From: Myxococcales bacterium | GTDB lineage: Bacteria; Myxococcota_A; Polyangia; Fen-1088 | Direction: 5' to 3' | Length of the DNA: 43,628 nt | NCBI GenBank assembly: GCA_003158455.1 | Contig: PMJO01000273.1 | Span: 1 to 43,628 of the forward strand | Shown: one piece after another, positions 7,366 to 16,541 of the stretch | How positions within the stretch are numbered: position 1 is the first letter of the stretch | How the letters are laid out: each line of letters opens with the position of its first letter | Notes under the pieces: model-generated | Seen by the model: the letters and a program-made list of their open reading frames with translations, nothing else | Database searches by the model: none | What the model was told of the DNA's origin: nothing | Program-made: the position numbers and the translations under genes

Positions 7366-9528
7366 ATGGCCGGCGCGCTTGATCCGTCGCTGCTCGACCA
7401 ACCCGTGACCGCCTTGGCGGGGGCCGGGCCGGTGACGGCAGCGCGCTTGGCCGAGCGGGGACTGGAAAGCGTGCGCGACCTGTTGGGCTTTCTGCCCCTC
7501 GGCTATGAGGATTTTCGCACCCTCTATCCGCTTTCGGAGCTGGCTGGCTTGCCCGCGGGCCACGCGGTGGTTGTGCGGGCTCTGGTGCGACGGGTTCGCC
7601 CGTTTTTCCGACGACTGCTCGACGTGTACCTGGAGCAGGACGGCGTGCAAGTGCGGGCACGCTGGTTTCGGCCCAACCCCGGCATGGTCAAGACCTACGC
7701 CAAGGGGAACCTGGTGGCTTTGGCCGGCTGCTTGCGGCGGGCGAAGGACGGCGCGGTCGAACTCATCCATCCCCGAAACGTCACGGCGTTCATGACCGGG
7801 CAAGCGGGGTGGGGCGGTGAGTCCGGCTTGGGCCTGCGGCCGCGCTACCCCGAGGTGGAGAAAGTTCCCGGCCGGGTCGTGGAAAAACTGGTCGCGGCTG
7901 CGGTCGAGCAGGCGGCAGGGCTAGTGCCCGACGTGCTTCCCCTCGGCATGGCCAAGCGCTTCGACTTTCCTTCAATCGCGGATTCGCTTCGCCAGATCCA
8001 TCAACCCGATGCCTCGCTTTCCCGAGAAAAACTGGCTGAACTACTGGCCGGACAAGCACCGGCGCAACGGCGTCTGGCCTTTGAGGATCTGTTCGTCGCG
8101 CAGGTCGGGCTGGCCCGGGAGCGAGACCGTGCCCGCCACGCCAGAGGCTGGCGCTGTGAGGTCGACGGCGAGGCGGCGCTGGCTTCAGCACGTGCCGCGC
8201 TGCCCTTCATGCTCACGGCAGGCCAGGAACGCGCGATCCGTACTCTTTATGCCGACCTGGGCAGCACTACGCCCATGCAGCGCATGCTTCAGGGTGACGT
8301 GGGTAGCGGCAAGACCGCCGTGGCTTTTGCCGCGGCTTTGCTGATCGGGCGGGCCGGCGGACAGAGTCTGCTCATGGCGCCCACCGAGGTGTTGGCCGAG
8401 CAGCACGGGCGCACCTTGACCGCCTGGGGCGGCAAGGCGGATCTGCGGGTAGGGGTGCTGCATGCCGGGCTGGATGCACCGACGCGGCGCCGGGTGCTTG
8501 CGGCGGTTGCGACCGGCGCGATCGATCTGCTGGTGGGCACGCACGCATTGTTGGAAGGTGGATTGCGGGTTCCACGCATGGCCCTCGCCATCGTGGACGA
8601 GCAGCATCGCTTCGGGGTGCGCCAGCGGGCAGCCCTGCGCCGGGCCGGGGGCTGGATCTCCGACGAGAAAACCGGCATGTTTCCCCACCTTCTGGTGTTG
8701 TCCGCCACGCCCATCCCGCGCTCATTGGCCTTGACCGCCTACGGCGATCTTGACCTCATCACCCTCGACGAAACTCCGCCGGGCCGCCAAGCCGTGGCCA
8801 CGCATCTGGGCGTGGGCGAGGCCGCCCGCCGCGAGGCATGGGCCGCGGTCAGGACGGCAGTTGTGGCCGGCGGGCAAGGATTCGTGGTTTGTCCGGCCAT
8901 TGTCGAGCACAAGCAGACCCGGCGGACTTCGGTACTGGCCCGTTTTCGTGAGCTGCGCCCATTGTTGGCGCCGGCGCGGGTGGGCTTGCTGCACGGACAG
9001 ATGCCGAGTGCCGAGCAGCAGGAGGTGATGGTGGCCTTTCGTGCCGGCAAGATCGATGTTCTGGTCGCCACAACGGTGCTGGAGGTGGGCGTGGACGTGG
9101 CGCGGGCATCGATCGTAGTCATCGAAGATGCCGAGCGCTTCGGCCTGGCGCAATTGCACCAGTTGCGTGGCCGAGTGGGACGCGCGGGGCAGGCCGCGAG
9201 TTGCTTCTTGCTTACCGGCGTGCGGGATTCGGAAACCTTGGACCGCTTGGCATTCGTGGCCGCGACCAGCGACGGATTCCGCATCGCCGAGGAGGATCTG
9301 CGCCGGCGTGGACCGGGCGAGATCTACGGCGAGCGGCAGACCGGCGTGGTGGGCCTGTGGCTGCGCGATCCGGTCGGTGTCGCGGCCTTGGTCGAACGAG
9401 CGCGCCAGGAAGCGCAAGCCTTGCTGGCCGAGGATCCGGCTCTTGCTGCGCCGGAACACTCGGCTTTGCGGCAAGCGGTCGAGACTCGCTGGCTGCGCCG
9501 ACCACCCATCGCCGAGGAGGCGGGATGA
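7366..9528 (+). CDS. recG: ATP-dependent DNA helicase RecG
   Basis: 720 residues, the usual RecG length. An N-terminal wedge/OB region is followed by superfamily 2 motor domains: Walker A GDVGSGKTAVAF (about residues 310-321), the Walker B DEQH box in VDEQHRFGVRQR (about 411), SATPIPRSLALT, and the C-terminal TTVLEVGVDV, QLRGRVGR and RRGPGEIYG motifs. RecG reverses stalled replication forks and migrates branched DNA. ATG at 7366 lies just after the FHA gene, and its TGA overlaps the ATG of the sulfatase gene (ATGA at 9525-9528), indicating translational coupling. Confidence 0.97.
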   Translation: MAGALDPSLLDQPVTALAGAGPVTAARLAERGLESVRDLLGFLPLGYEDFRTLYPLSELAGLPAGHAVVVRALVRRVRPFFRRLLDVYLEQDGVQVRARWFRPNPGMVKTYAKGNLVALAGCLRRAKDGAVELIHPRNVTAFMTGQAGWGGESGLGLRPRYPEVEKVPGRVVEKLVAAAVEQAAGLVPDVLPLGMAKRFDFPSIADSLRQIHQPDASLSREKLAELLAGQAPAQRRLAFEDLFVAQVGLARERDRARHARGWRCEVDGEAALASARAALPFMLTAGQERAIRTLYADLGSTTPMQRMLQGDVGSGKTAVAFAAALLIGRAGGQSLLMAPTEVLAEQHGRTLTAWGGKADLRVGVLHAGLDAPTRRRVLAAVATGAIDLLVGTHALLEGGLRVPRMALAIVDEQHRFGVRQRAALRRAGGWISDEKTGMFPHLLVLSATPIPRSLALTAYGDLDLITLDETPPGRQAVATHLGVGEAARREAWAAVRTAVVAGGQGFVVCPAIVEHKQTRRTSVLARFRELRPLLAPARVGLLHGQMPSAEQQEVMVAFRAGKIDVLVATTVLEVGVDVARASIVVIEDAERFGLAQLHQLRGRVGRAGQAASCFLLTGVRDSETLDRLAFVAATSDGFRIAEEDLRRRGPGEIYGERQTGVVGLWLRDPVGVAALVERARQEAQALLAEDPALAAPEHSALRQAVETRWLRRPPIAEEAG

Positions 9529-12206
9529 GCAGCCGAATTCAGCGTGCCTTGTGGGCCGGACTGCTGGGCGGCGCATTGGCCGGCGGCGGGGATGCGCTGG
9601 GCAGCCTGGCGGCCGCGCTCGCCCGGCCCTCGGCCTTGCATGCGCTTGCGCTGGGCAGTGTCGCTGGTGCGATATTGGGCATGGGGCTGGCTTTGGTCGC
9701 AGTGCTGCTGGCCACTGTCGCAGTTCCGGTGGCGGCGCGCTTGCGCCGGATTTCCTCGACGGCGCTAGTCGCGATGACCATGGCAGCCCCGCTTGTCCTC
9801 TACGACTCCTTTGCCCTGTTTGCCGGGGCCAAGGCTGCGCGAGTCACAGGTCACCACGCGATCTCGGCAGCGCTTGTCGTGCTGCTGCTCGCGCTGGTCG
9901 GGTTTGCGGGCAGCCTGTGGCAGCGACTACTCGCCTATCTGGAGAATGCCACGGGTCGCGGCCGCGCGGCTGCGATAATGGGCCTGCTGGTTGCGGCGGC
10001 CGTGGCGGAGCAGGCCAATCGCGTGGTGCTGCCGCGGCTCTATCCGTGGTTTCATGTGTCGTTGGGGCTGCTCTTCGTCGTGGCGTGCGTGTTGGCGGCG
10101 CGGGCGGCGCTATGCGGCCGGCTGCTGCGGACGCCGGCGCGTTTGCGGACGGTGGCACTGCTGGCAAGTGTGCTGGGGTTGGCCGGTCTGGGTGAGTACG
10201 AGTTTTCTGTAGTAGGTGCAAGCCAGAGCTTGCGCTTCTTTGCCTACGAAAAGACCCAGGTGGCGCGCCTGGCGCTGCACTTGCTGCCCGCCCGACACGC
10301 CCGGTCTGGCGCTGGCAGCCCCGGTGCCATCCCGCTGCCCGCGGCCGGCCCGTTGGCCGAAGGACCGCACCGGCCTGACGCCGACGTGGTGCTCATCACC
10401 GTGGACGCCACGCGCGCCGATCACGTGGGTGCCTATGGCTATGGCCGCCCGACCACGCCCAACATCGATGCACTGGCAGGGCGCGGGGTGCGCTTCGTGC
10501 GCGCCTATGCCCAGGCGCCGCACACCTCGTTTTCCATTGCCTCGCTCATGACCGGCAAGTACTACCCGACCCTGGCGCGGCTGGCTCCGCAGAGCCAGCA
10601 CGAAACCTTGGCCCTGACCCTGCGCCGCTACGGCTGGAAAACCGCGGCATTTTTCCCCCCAGCAGTTTTCTTTATCGATGCGCAGAAGATGAAGACGTTT
10701 GAGGCCGACAACTTCGACTTCGAATACGTGAAATACCAGTACGCCAACGCCGAGCAACGGGTCGAACAGATCGATGACTTCTTTCATACTGAGAATCCAC
10801 GGAAAGTCTTTCTCTGGTTGCACCTGTTCGAGCCCCACGCGCCCTATGAGGCGCACCCGGGTTACGATTTCGGCAGTCGCGACATTGATCGATACGACAG
10901 TGAGATCGCGTATTGCGACGCCGTGGTGGGTCGTGTGATCGCGTATGTCCAGGAAAAGCGCCCCAATGCCATCATCGTGGTGGCCGCGGATCACGGCGAG
11001 GAATTCGACGAGCACGGCGGGCGCTACCACGGCACCACTCTCTATGACGAACAGGTGCGCGTGCCGCTTGTCATCTACGTGCCCGGCGTACCCGCGCATG
11101 TGGTGGCTGGCCCGGTGCAGTTGATCGACATTGCGCCCACCATCTTGGGACTACTCGATCTGTTCGCGCCCGCGCGCATGCGCGGGACCGACCTGGGGCC
11201 GTGGCTGTCCACACCGCCCGCGCCGGAGGACCGCTTGCCGCCGGTGTTCGCCGAGGTGGAGGACAAGCGCATGGTGGCGAGAGGCCAGGAGAAGCTGATC
11301 TGCGATTTGGGCAAAGACTACTGCGCCTTTTTCGACCTGGGCGCCGATCCGCTCGAAGCGCACGACCTGTCCGAGGTACGACCGGAGCGAGTAGCGGCGC
11401 TGCACCAGTGGCTGGACACGTGGCTCGACGAGCAGGCGCGCTTCGAGTCCAAGCGCCTGGGCGGCACAGACAGCCCGGCCGCAACCCAGGTCATCGAACG
11501 CGGCCGCATGGGCGATCCAGACGCGGCTCTTGCGCTGGCTGCGATACTGCAGTCGCGGGCGCCGGTGGAACTGCGGCGCGAGGCGGCCCGTTTGCTGGTC
11601 GAGGCGCTACCACCCCGGCAAGACACGCGGCCGACAGTTGCGGCGGCGATGAACCTGGCGGACGACGATGAAGTTCGCGACTGGGCAGCCGTGGCAGCGG
11701 TGCGGTTGGGCGAGGCGAACGGCCAAGCGCGCCTGCTGGTCATCCTGGGGCGGTCGGGCAACGAGACCCGCAGGGCACTGCGACTCCATGCAGCGCTGGC
11801 TTTGGCCCAATTCGGCAACGCTACCGGCGTGATGGTGTTGGGCGAGACTCTGGACGCGTACTCGGCCGACACGAAGTTGTGCAAGTCAATTATTGCAGCA
11901 TTGGGCAAGCTGCGTGACCCGCGCGCCGTACCTGTTCTGATCGCACACTTGTCTGATGTGTTGACTCGGGTGGAAATCGTGCAGGCACTGGGAGAAATCG
12001 GCGATGCCGAAGGTGAGCCCGCACTGATTGAATGCTTGAAGACGGACGAATACGTGCCCGTGCGGGTGGCCGCGGCTCGCGCCCTAGCCCGCATGGGTGG
12101 CGCGCGCGCCGTGCTCGCGCTCAAATGGTCCGTCGCCAACGAGAAAGAACCGCGTGTAGCCGAGGCCGCGCGGGCCGGCCTAGTGGCATTGAGGCGGGGA
12201 CAGTAG
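9525..12206 (+). CDS. Membrane alkaline-phosphatase-superfamily (sulfatase-type) enzyme fused to HEAT repeats
   Basis: 893 residues from ATG 9525, with GGAGG just upstream; an earlier in-frame start at 9201 lies inside recG and is rejected. The N-terminal roughly 260 residues are strongly hydrophobic with several membrane segments. The sulfatase domain starts near residue 285 (VVLITVDATRADHVGAYGYG) and has ADHGEEFDEHGG and YDEQVRVPLVIYVPG. The nucleophile region reads APHTSFSIASLMTGKY: Thr334 stands where sulfatases carry the formylglycine Cys/Ser, as in LtaS/EptA-type phosphotransferases. Residues from about 650 onward are HEAT-like repeats (DPRAVPVLIAHLSDVL, YVPVRVAAARALARMGG). Likely an envelope-modifying enzyme facing the periplasm; substrate unknown. 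Confidence 0.85.
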   Translation: MSSRIQRALWAGLLGGALAGGGDALGSLAAALARPSALHALALGSVAGAILGMGLALVAVLLATVAVPVAARLRRISSTALVAMTMAAPLVLYDSFALFAGAKAARVTGHHAISAALVVLLLALVGFAGSLWQRLLAYLENATGRGRAAAIMGLLVAAAVAEQANRVVLPRLYPWFHVSLGLLFVVACVLAARAALCGRLLRTPARLRTVALLASVLGLAGLGEYEFSVVGASQSLRFFAYEKTQVARLALHLLPARHARSGAGSPGAIPLPAAGPLAEGPHRPDADVVLITVDATRADHVGAYGYGRPTTPNIDALAGRGVRFVRAYAQAPHTSFSIASLMTGKYYPTLARLAPQSQHETLALTLRRYGWKTAAFFPPAVFFIDAQKMKTFEADNFDFEYVKYQYANAEQRVEQIDDFFHTENPRKVFLWLHLFEPHAPYEAHPGYDFGSRDIDRYDSEIAYCDAVVGRVIAYVQEKRPNAIIVVAADHGEEFDEHGGRYHGTTLYDEQVRVPLVIYVPGVPAHVVAGPVQLIDIAPTILGLLDLFAPARMRGTDLGPWLSTPPAPEDRLPPVFAEVEDKRMVARGQEKLICDLGKDYCAFFDLGADPLEAHDLSEVRPERVAALHQWLDTWLDEQARFESKRLGGTDSPAATQVIERGRMGDPDAALALAAILQSRAPVELRREAARLLVEALPPRQDTRPTVAAAMNLADDDEVRDWAAVAAVRLGEANGQARLLVILGRSGNETRRALRLHAALALAQFGNATGVMVLGETLDAYSADTKLCKSIIAALGKLRDPRAVPVLIAHLSDVLTRVEIVQALGEIGDAEGEPALIECLKTDEYVPVRVAAARALARMGGARAVLALKWSVANEKEPRVAEAARAGLVALRRGQ

Positions 12207-12213
12207 TAGGCTA

Positions 12214-12435
12214 GTGGTGATGATTCCTCACGCTGAATTCGAACGGGCCATTACGCAATGGAAGATCCGCAAGCAAGGCGGCCAGGTGGGCACGCAGGCC
12301 CCGGAGGAGGCCTCGGGAGCCGTGGCGGGAGAGATGGCGCTTGCCAACGCCGAGCCGGGGATGCTGTCGGGCGAGATTACGAGTGGCGAGATAGGCAGCG
12401 GTCCCGCCCAGGGCGAGCCCGACCGCGAGACTTAG
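12214..12435 (+). CDS. Small hypothetical protein
   Basis: A 73-codon ORF beginning GTG GTG ATG; ATG at 12220 is an equally good start giving 71 residues. It starts 8 bases after the sulfatase-HEAT stop on the same strand, so it can belong to that operon. The N-terminus (HAEFERAITQWKIRKQGGQ) looks like an amphipathic helix; the rest is Ala/Gly/Glu-rich and probably disordered. No recognised domain. No strong ribosome site is visible, so the call is tentative. Confidence 0.45.
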   Translation: MVMIPHAEFERAITQWKIRKQGGQVGTQAPEEASGAVAGEMALANAEPGMLSGEITSGEIGSGPAQGEPDRET

Positions 12436-12565
12436 GCGCTTGGGGAGCCGAAGGGCGAAGCGAACCCTCCCAGGGTTCCCATGATCGCGTTGGCGTAGGC
12501 GGGCTTTGCCCGCCGGAGCCATAGCGCGGGAGGGGATGGGAATCCCTCCCAGGGTTCCCATCTCA
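12436..12565. repeat. Dispersed palindromic repeat, copy 2 (two palindromes)
   Basis: This gap between convergent genes holds two palindromes: GAACCCT-CCC-AGGGTTC at 12462-12478 and an imperfect ATGGGAATCCCT..AGGGTTCCCAT at 12536-12561. Between them lies a GGCGGGC-TTT-GCCCGCC hairpin (about 12499-12515) and the GCGCGGGAGGGG block shared with other copies. A segment including GAAGCGAACCCTCCCAGGG (from 12457) recurs at copy 5. Its position suggests it could also end transcription from both sides. Confidence 0.75.
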
Positions 12566-13099
12566 CTAGAAATACGCGCGCGCGCCCAGGGCGACGTCGA
12601 TGCTGAACCACAAGGGCGGGTAGACCCTGAGGGCGGGCGCGACCTCGAGGTAGGCTTCGAGGAAGCTGGGGCGCCTGAAAGTGGCGGCGACTCCGATGGG
12701 CACGCGTGCGAGCAGAGCCACGTCGTCGGCGTGGCTGCCTGGGCCGTAGTTCCAGAGCACTACCCGGCCACCGAACCCGGCGTACCAGTCGAGACGGTTG
12801 GTCATGTTGACCAGGTTTTCCTGGTACAGGTAGTCGGCATGCAGGCTGAGGTAGCCGTGCAGACTGTCACATGCGTAGCTGTGGCCGTTCCCATCGTAGC
12901 ACCAGCCTCCGAACCCGACCCCGAAGTCATAGGCGCTGGTTCCGGAAACAAAAACCTTGGCTGTGATGGCGGTTGGCTCACCAAGCTGGAAGCCCACGCC
13001 GAAAGTGCGCGAGGTGCCAACCTCGGTGGCTTGCGCACGGCCTGGACCGCCGGCCGCTACCGCCGCGGCGACCGAAGCGAGAAGAACGATGCGCTGCAT
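12566..13099 (-). CDS. Small outer-membrane beta-barrel-like protein
   Basis: 177 residues from ATG 13099. The open frame continues upstream to 14170, but that extension is only the antisense of the transpeptidase gene. A signal peptide (MQRIVLLASVAAAVAAGGPGRAQA, cleavage near AQA/TEV) is followed by alternating glycine/aromatic strands: GTSRTFGVGFQLG, AYDFGVGFGGW, WYAGFGGRVVLW, and a terminal Phe (DVALGARAYF), typical of outer-membrane barrels. It resembles short myxobacterial porin-like proteins of the DUF3996 type. Function unknown. It is divergent from the L,D-transpeptidase gene. Confidence 0.75.
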   Translation of the reverse strand: MQRIVLLASVAAAVAAGGPGRAQATEVGTSRTFGVGFQLGEPTAITAKVFVSGTSAYDFGVGFGGWCYDGNGHSYACDSLHGYLSLHADYLYQENLVNMTNRLDWYAGFGGRVVLWNYGPGSHADDVALLARVPIGVAATFRRPSFLEAYLEVAPALRVYPPLWFSIDVALGARAYF

Positions 13100-13180
13100 G
13101 GGCCGGCATTCTAGTACGCATTCGAGTCGATCGCCCCGCGGATTTCTGACCTCGCTTCCCGTCGACCGAAAGGATAAACC

Positions 13181-15319
13181 TTGGGCGTCGTGACCACCCG
13201 CGCGCTCGCTGTCCACTCGCTGCTGCCGATGCTGCTGGCCGGCAGCCTGGCAGCTTGTGGTCGCGGGCGTTCGCGCCCGCCTGCCCAGGCGACGGAGATC
13301 TCTGTGCCCGCAATTGCAGCGCCCACGCCGCGCGCCGCGCAGCCCGCTCCGCCGCCCAAGCCTGACCCCGATGCCCTGCCCGAGGCCGACCCGCCTGCCG
13401 AACGTCGTGCCATTCAAGTCGTGGCCGGCAAAGAGCGATTGGTTGACGCCGAGCAAGCCGTGCAGCGCGGCCTGACCCTGGTGGATCTTTCCGACGGATG
13501 GGCGCCCTACATTTTCCAGGACGGCAAGGCAGCCGACGGCGCGCTTCTGCCCAACCGCTACCGGGCCGTGTTTGTCGGCTTGGCCAACGATCGCAGCGAC
13601 GGTGATGGCCAAGCCCTGCCGCCGGGCGAGCGCAACTATCTTGAACTGTATGGGATCCCGCCCTCGCTCTCGGTGGTGCGGGCGCGCTTTCTCGCGGACG
13701 CGGCCCGGAGTTGCGAGGCCAGCGTGGACAATGCCCGGCTGCTCGCGGTGGACGGGATCGAGACCTTCGGCCACAGCACGGAGAAGAAGGAAGCCAGCAA
13801 GCACCGGCTGCGTGGCCTGCGCCTGGAGTCCGCGCGCGCCAAGGCCGGGGTGGCGACCCTGGAGGAGTTGGCCAGCGCTGACCCTCACTACGCGGACGAG
13901 GTGAAAACCTACCTGCGGGTGGAGGCGGAGCACGCCGCATTCGGCGAAGTGGAGAAACGCCTGGCTTGCGAGGGCCTGCTGGAGGCGGGCAAGCACAAGC
14001 CGGGCAGCTACGACGCACCCATGCGCTCGGCTGTGCTGGATTTCCAGCAGAAGAACGGGGTTTTTGCCCAGGCCGATCTCACCCGCGCCACGCTGGAGGC
14101 CACGGCCCGGCCGCTTCTGGCCAATGACTTCGCGACTCTCCGCAGGGTGTTGGCCGAACGGGCGGCCCACGCCGGCAACTTCGTTGAAGACGGCACCGCC
14201 ATCCTAGCCATGCCTTTCGGCAAGCACGGCAAGCCCCGTGCGACTCCGAGCTATCGGACCGCCGACGGGAAAACCCTGCCGGTGCCGGATCTCGTGGGTC
14301 AAGCCACCGATGCCCTGCTGGCGCGGCTGGGCCTGGCCTCGCCCGAGGATGCGCTGGCCTTCTTTCGCCGCCATTCGGAGAGCGACTTCCGCTGGCTGCG
14401 GGTTGCGGTGCGCTTCCCCGAGCTGCCTGAGTACTACGGGCCCAAGATGGATCTTGTGGCAGAGATCGACCGCGGCGATATCTGGTACGACTTTCCCTTT
14501 GACAGCAAAGGCAATCGGCTGCCTCAGCCGCGCACCCGCTACCCGGCATTCAACCTGTATGTGCGCTGGCGAGGCGAAAAAGTTCCCCTGGTGAGCTGGC
14601 GCACCACCATTGGCGGCTGGCGCTCCGAACTGGCCGCCGACGGCGAAGAGTACTACCGCTACAAGGATTCCGACGTGGGCAAACGGGTGTGGCGGCACAT
14701 CGTCGCGGCACCGGTGTGGCTACCGCCGCTAAGTTCGCCGCTGGCGTCGATGGTGAAAACCAAGTGGGTGGCGGGCGGCTATCCCCGCGTGGTCAACTAC
14801 GACGAAACCGGGCCAGGATTCCTGTCGGCGTATGGCTTGGTGGCGGGCATCCACGAGCAGGCCAAGCAGCGCGGTTCGGGCGTCGCCTATTTCGACAATG
14901 GGATTCGCACTCACGGCTCATTCGACTACATGTCTCTGCGCGGTCGTTTCTCACACGGCTGCCATCGCCTTTACAACAATCTGGCCGTGCGCCTGTTCTC
15001 ATTCGTGCTCAAGCACCGGCACGCCAAAGTGTTGGGGCCCATGGCGCTGGGCCTCCGGCGCACCTTTTACTGGGACGGCGAAGTGTACGAGATGCGCCTG
15101 CCCACCCGCGGTTTCTACTATGAGCTGGATCCAGCCCTGCCGGTCGAAACCTTGAAGGGAACCATCGCGGGCCAGTTGCAGCAGCCCATGACGGAATACG
15201 TGCGCAAACCGGGCGTGACCTACGCCAGCGGCAAGCTGCCGACCGCACCCAACGGTCCCGATAGCAAGGCGGGTGGGGGCGGCCGCGCCGATCCCGGCGC
15301 AGAGGGCAGGGCACCGTGA
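13181..15319 (+). CDS. L,D-transpeptidase (YkuD family) lipoprotein
   Basis: 712 residues from TTG at 13181, chosen because AAGGA stands six to seven bases upstream; GTG at 13190 is an alternative. A lipoprotein signal (LLPMLLAGSLAAC, lipobox LAAC) is followed by a Pro/Ala-rich linker. A peptidoglycan-binding-1-like module lies near residue 280 (APMRSAVLDFQQKNGVF). The YkuD catalytic motif is near the C-terminus: GIRTHGSFDY then SHGCHRLYN with Cys594. It should form 3-3 peptidoglycan cross-links or attach proteins to the wall. It is much longer than simple YkuD enzymes, resembling the YcbB/LdtD layout. The stop overlaps the GTG start of the next gene. Confidence 0.9.
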   Translation: MGVVTTRALAVHSLLPMLLAGSLAACGRGRSRPPAQATEISVPAIAAPTPRAAQPAPPPKPDPDALPEADPPAERRAIQVVAGKERLVDAEQAVQRGLTLVDLSDGWAPYIFQDGKAADGALLPNRYRAVFVGLANDRSDGDGQALPPGERNYLELYGIPPSLSVVRARFLADAARSCEASVDNARLLAVDGIETFGHSTEKKEASKHRLRGLRLESARAKAGVATLEELASADPHYADEVKTYLRVEAEHAAFGEVEKRLACEGLLEAGKHKPGSYDAPMRSAVLDFQQKNGVFAQADLTRATLEATARPLLANDFATLRRVLAERAAHAGNFVEDGTAILAMPFGKHGKPRATPSYRTADGKTLPVPDLVGQATDALLARLGLASPEDALAFFRRHSESDFRWLRVAVRFPELPEYYGPKMDLVAEIDRGDIWYDFPFDSKGNRLPQPRTRYPAFNLYVRWRGEKVPLVSWRTTIGGWRSELAADGEEYYRYKDSDVGKRVWRHIVAAPVWLPPLSSPLASMVKTKWVAGGYPRVVNYDETGPGFLSAYGLVAGIHEQAKQRGSGVAYFDNGIRTHGSFDYMSLRGRFSHGCHRLYNNLAVRLFSFVLKHRHAKVLGPMALGLRRTFYWDGEVYEMRLPTRGFYYELDPALPVETLKGTIAGQLQQPMTEYVRKPGVTYASGKLPTAPNGPDSKAGGGGRADPGAEGRAP

Positions 15320-15888
15320 GTACACGCGGGTTTTGCGGAATCCTCTTGGGGCTGGCCCTTGCGGTCGATTGTCGCCAGTCACCCGGTGATCGCGCGGCGT
15401 CGCCTGCGACCGACCATGCCGCATCCACCGAGGTGGCGGCGCTGCCGAAAAACCTGCCGTCGCCTTTGTCGGGGACGTCGGCGCGCAAGTCGACTGACAC
15501 CCCGTCCAAGGCCGCGGCCGCTATCACCGAGGTCGCGAAGGCTGAGGACGATCTGCAGTCCGAGGAGCGAGAATCCAACCCGCTCTCGGAAACCGTGACC
15601 CTGACCCTGGCCATCAGTCCGCCGGTCAAGGCGGTGGTCATGTGGGGCAGCAAACAGCTAGCTCGCATCACGCCTGACAAACCAACCGTCGAGTTGCAGC
15701 GCCCGCGCAGCACGGGACCGCTGGATCTCGAAATTCGCGCCGAGGGTTTTCTGCCGCACCACACGCGCCTGTATTCCGACCGGAACGACAAGGTGAGCGT
15801 GCGCCTGGTGCGTCCGGCAGATGCATCGAGCCTTCTCGGCTTCCGCAGCTCGGTCACAGCCGCCGCGGCCAAGGCCAAGCCAAAGTAG
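15316..15888 (+). CDS. PEGA-like lipoprotein
   Basis: 190 residues from GTG 15316, overlapping the preceding TGA (GTGA), so translation is coupled to the L,D-transpeptidase. Signal peptide ILLGLALAVDC gives a lipobox ending at Cys19. An Ala/Ser/Thr/Pro-rich linker precedes a beta-sandwich-like segment (LTLAISPPVKAVVMWGSKQL through LDLEIRAEGFLPHH and DKVSVRLVRP) of the kind seen in PEGA domains, common on cell-surface and kinase-linked proteins. It may position or regulate the transpeptidase in the envelope; this is inferred from coupling only. Confidence 0.7.
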   Translation: MSTRGFCGILLGLALAVDCRQSPGDRAASPATDHAASTEVAALPKNLPSPLSGTSARKSTDTPSKAAAAITEVAKAEDDLQSEERESNPLSETVTLTLAISPPVKAVVMWGSKQLARITPDKPTVELQRPRSTGPLDLEIRAEGFLPHHTRLYSDRNDKVSVRLVRPADASSLLGFRSSVTAAAAKAKPK

Positions 15889-16054
15889 ACGCCGCCGCTC
15901 GCCCGCAGAGAGCGCGCGGATCGGGTGGCTAGTACCGATCGCTCCGACCGTACCCATTTTCCACTCACGGCCCTTTGCCAGATCATCATTGCGCTCAGAC
16001 TGCCAGTTCGCATTAGCACTACAAGCGCAGGCCCAGGCTGCCGCGGGCGAAGCC

Positions 16055-16438
16055 GTGATCGCCGTCGATACCTCGGTTTGGATCGACTTCTTCCGCGGTC
16101 GGATGCCGGTGGTGGAGAAGCTGGCCGCACTGCTTGACCGCGACCAGGTGACATTGCCGGCGCCGGTGAAGATCGAGATTCTGTCGGGTGCACGGAAGGC
16201 GGAAGGAGCGCGACTTCGGCGTCTGCTTTCCGCCCTGCCAGTTCTATATCCGACTGACGATCTCTGGCGGCGCATGGAGACATGGGTGACCGCAGGGAGT
16301 GCTGCCGGCCAGCGTTTCGGTGTGGGCGATCTTCTGATCGCCGCGCTTGCCGTCGAACACGGCTGCACGCTCTGGTCCCTTGATTGTGACTTCGCTCGGA
16401 TGGCGCGGCTTGGGATGGTGACCCTCGCGGAGATGTAG
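16055..16438 (+). CDS. PIN-domain (VapC-like) endoribonuclease toxin
   Basis: 127 residues from GTG 16055, the normal VapC length. Acidic PIN residues are visible: Asp in VIAVDTSVWIDFF, Glu in KIEILSGARKA, Asp in RFGVGDLLIAA, and Asp in LWSLDCDFARM. VapC toxins cleave tRNA or rRNA. The frame is open upstream to 15821, but that part is low-complexity and overlaps the PEGA-like gene, so GTG was chosen. I find no VapB-type antitoxin ORF in the 166 bases upstream or just downstream, so this may be an orphan or a decayed pair. Its neighbours on either side are unrelated envelope genes. Confidence 0.82.
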   Translation: MIAVDTSVWIDFFRGRMPVVEKLAALLDRDQVTLPAPVKIEILSGARKAEGARLRRLLSALPVLYPTDDLWRRMETWVTAGSAAGQRFGVGDLLIAALAVEHGCTLWSLDCDFARMARLGMVTLAEM

Positions 16439-16541
16439 CTCTCCCGTATACGGATTCCGGCCGCCGTCGCTCGCTGGCCGATCGCTTTCTCGAACCGAAA
16501 CGAGCGCTCTGGCAAGGCCAGCCGGCGTTGATGAGCCAGCA

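Noticed and set aside
9201-9524. N-terminal extension of the sulfatase-HEAT protein
   Set aside because: It overlaps recG in another frame; GGAGG and ATG at 9525 with the ATGA overlap mark the real start.
13100-14170. Upstream extension of the small outer-membrane protein frame
   Set aside because: It lies antisense to the L,D-transpeptidase, is Arg/Gly/Ala-rich, and the signal peptide starts cleanly at ATG 13099.
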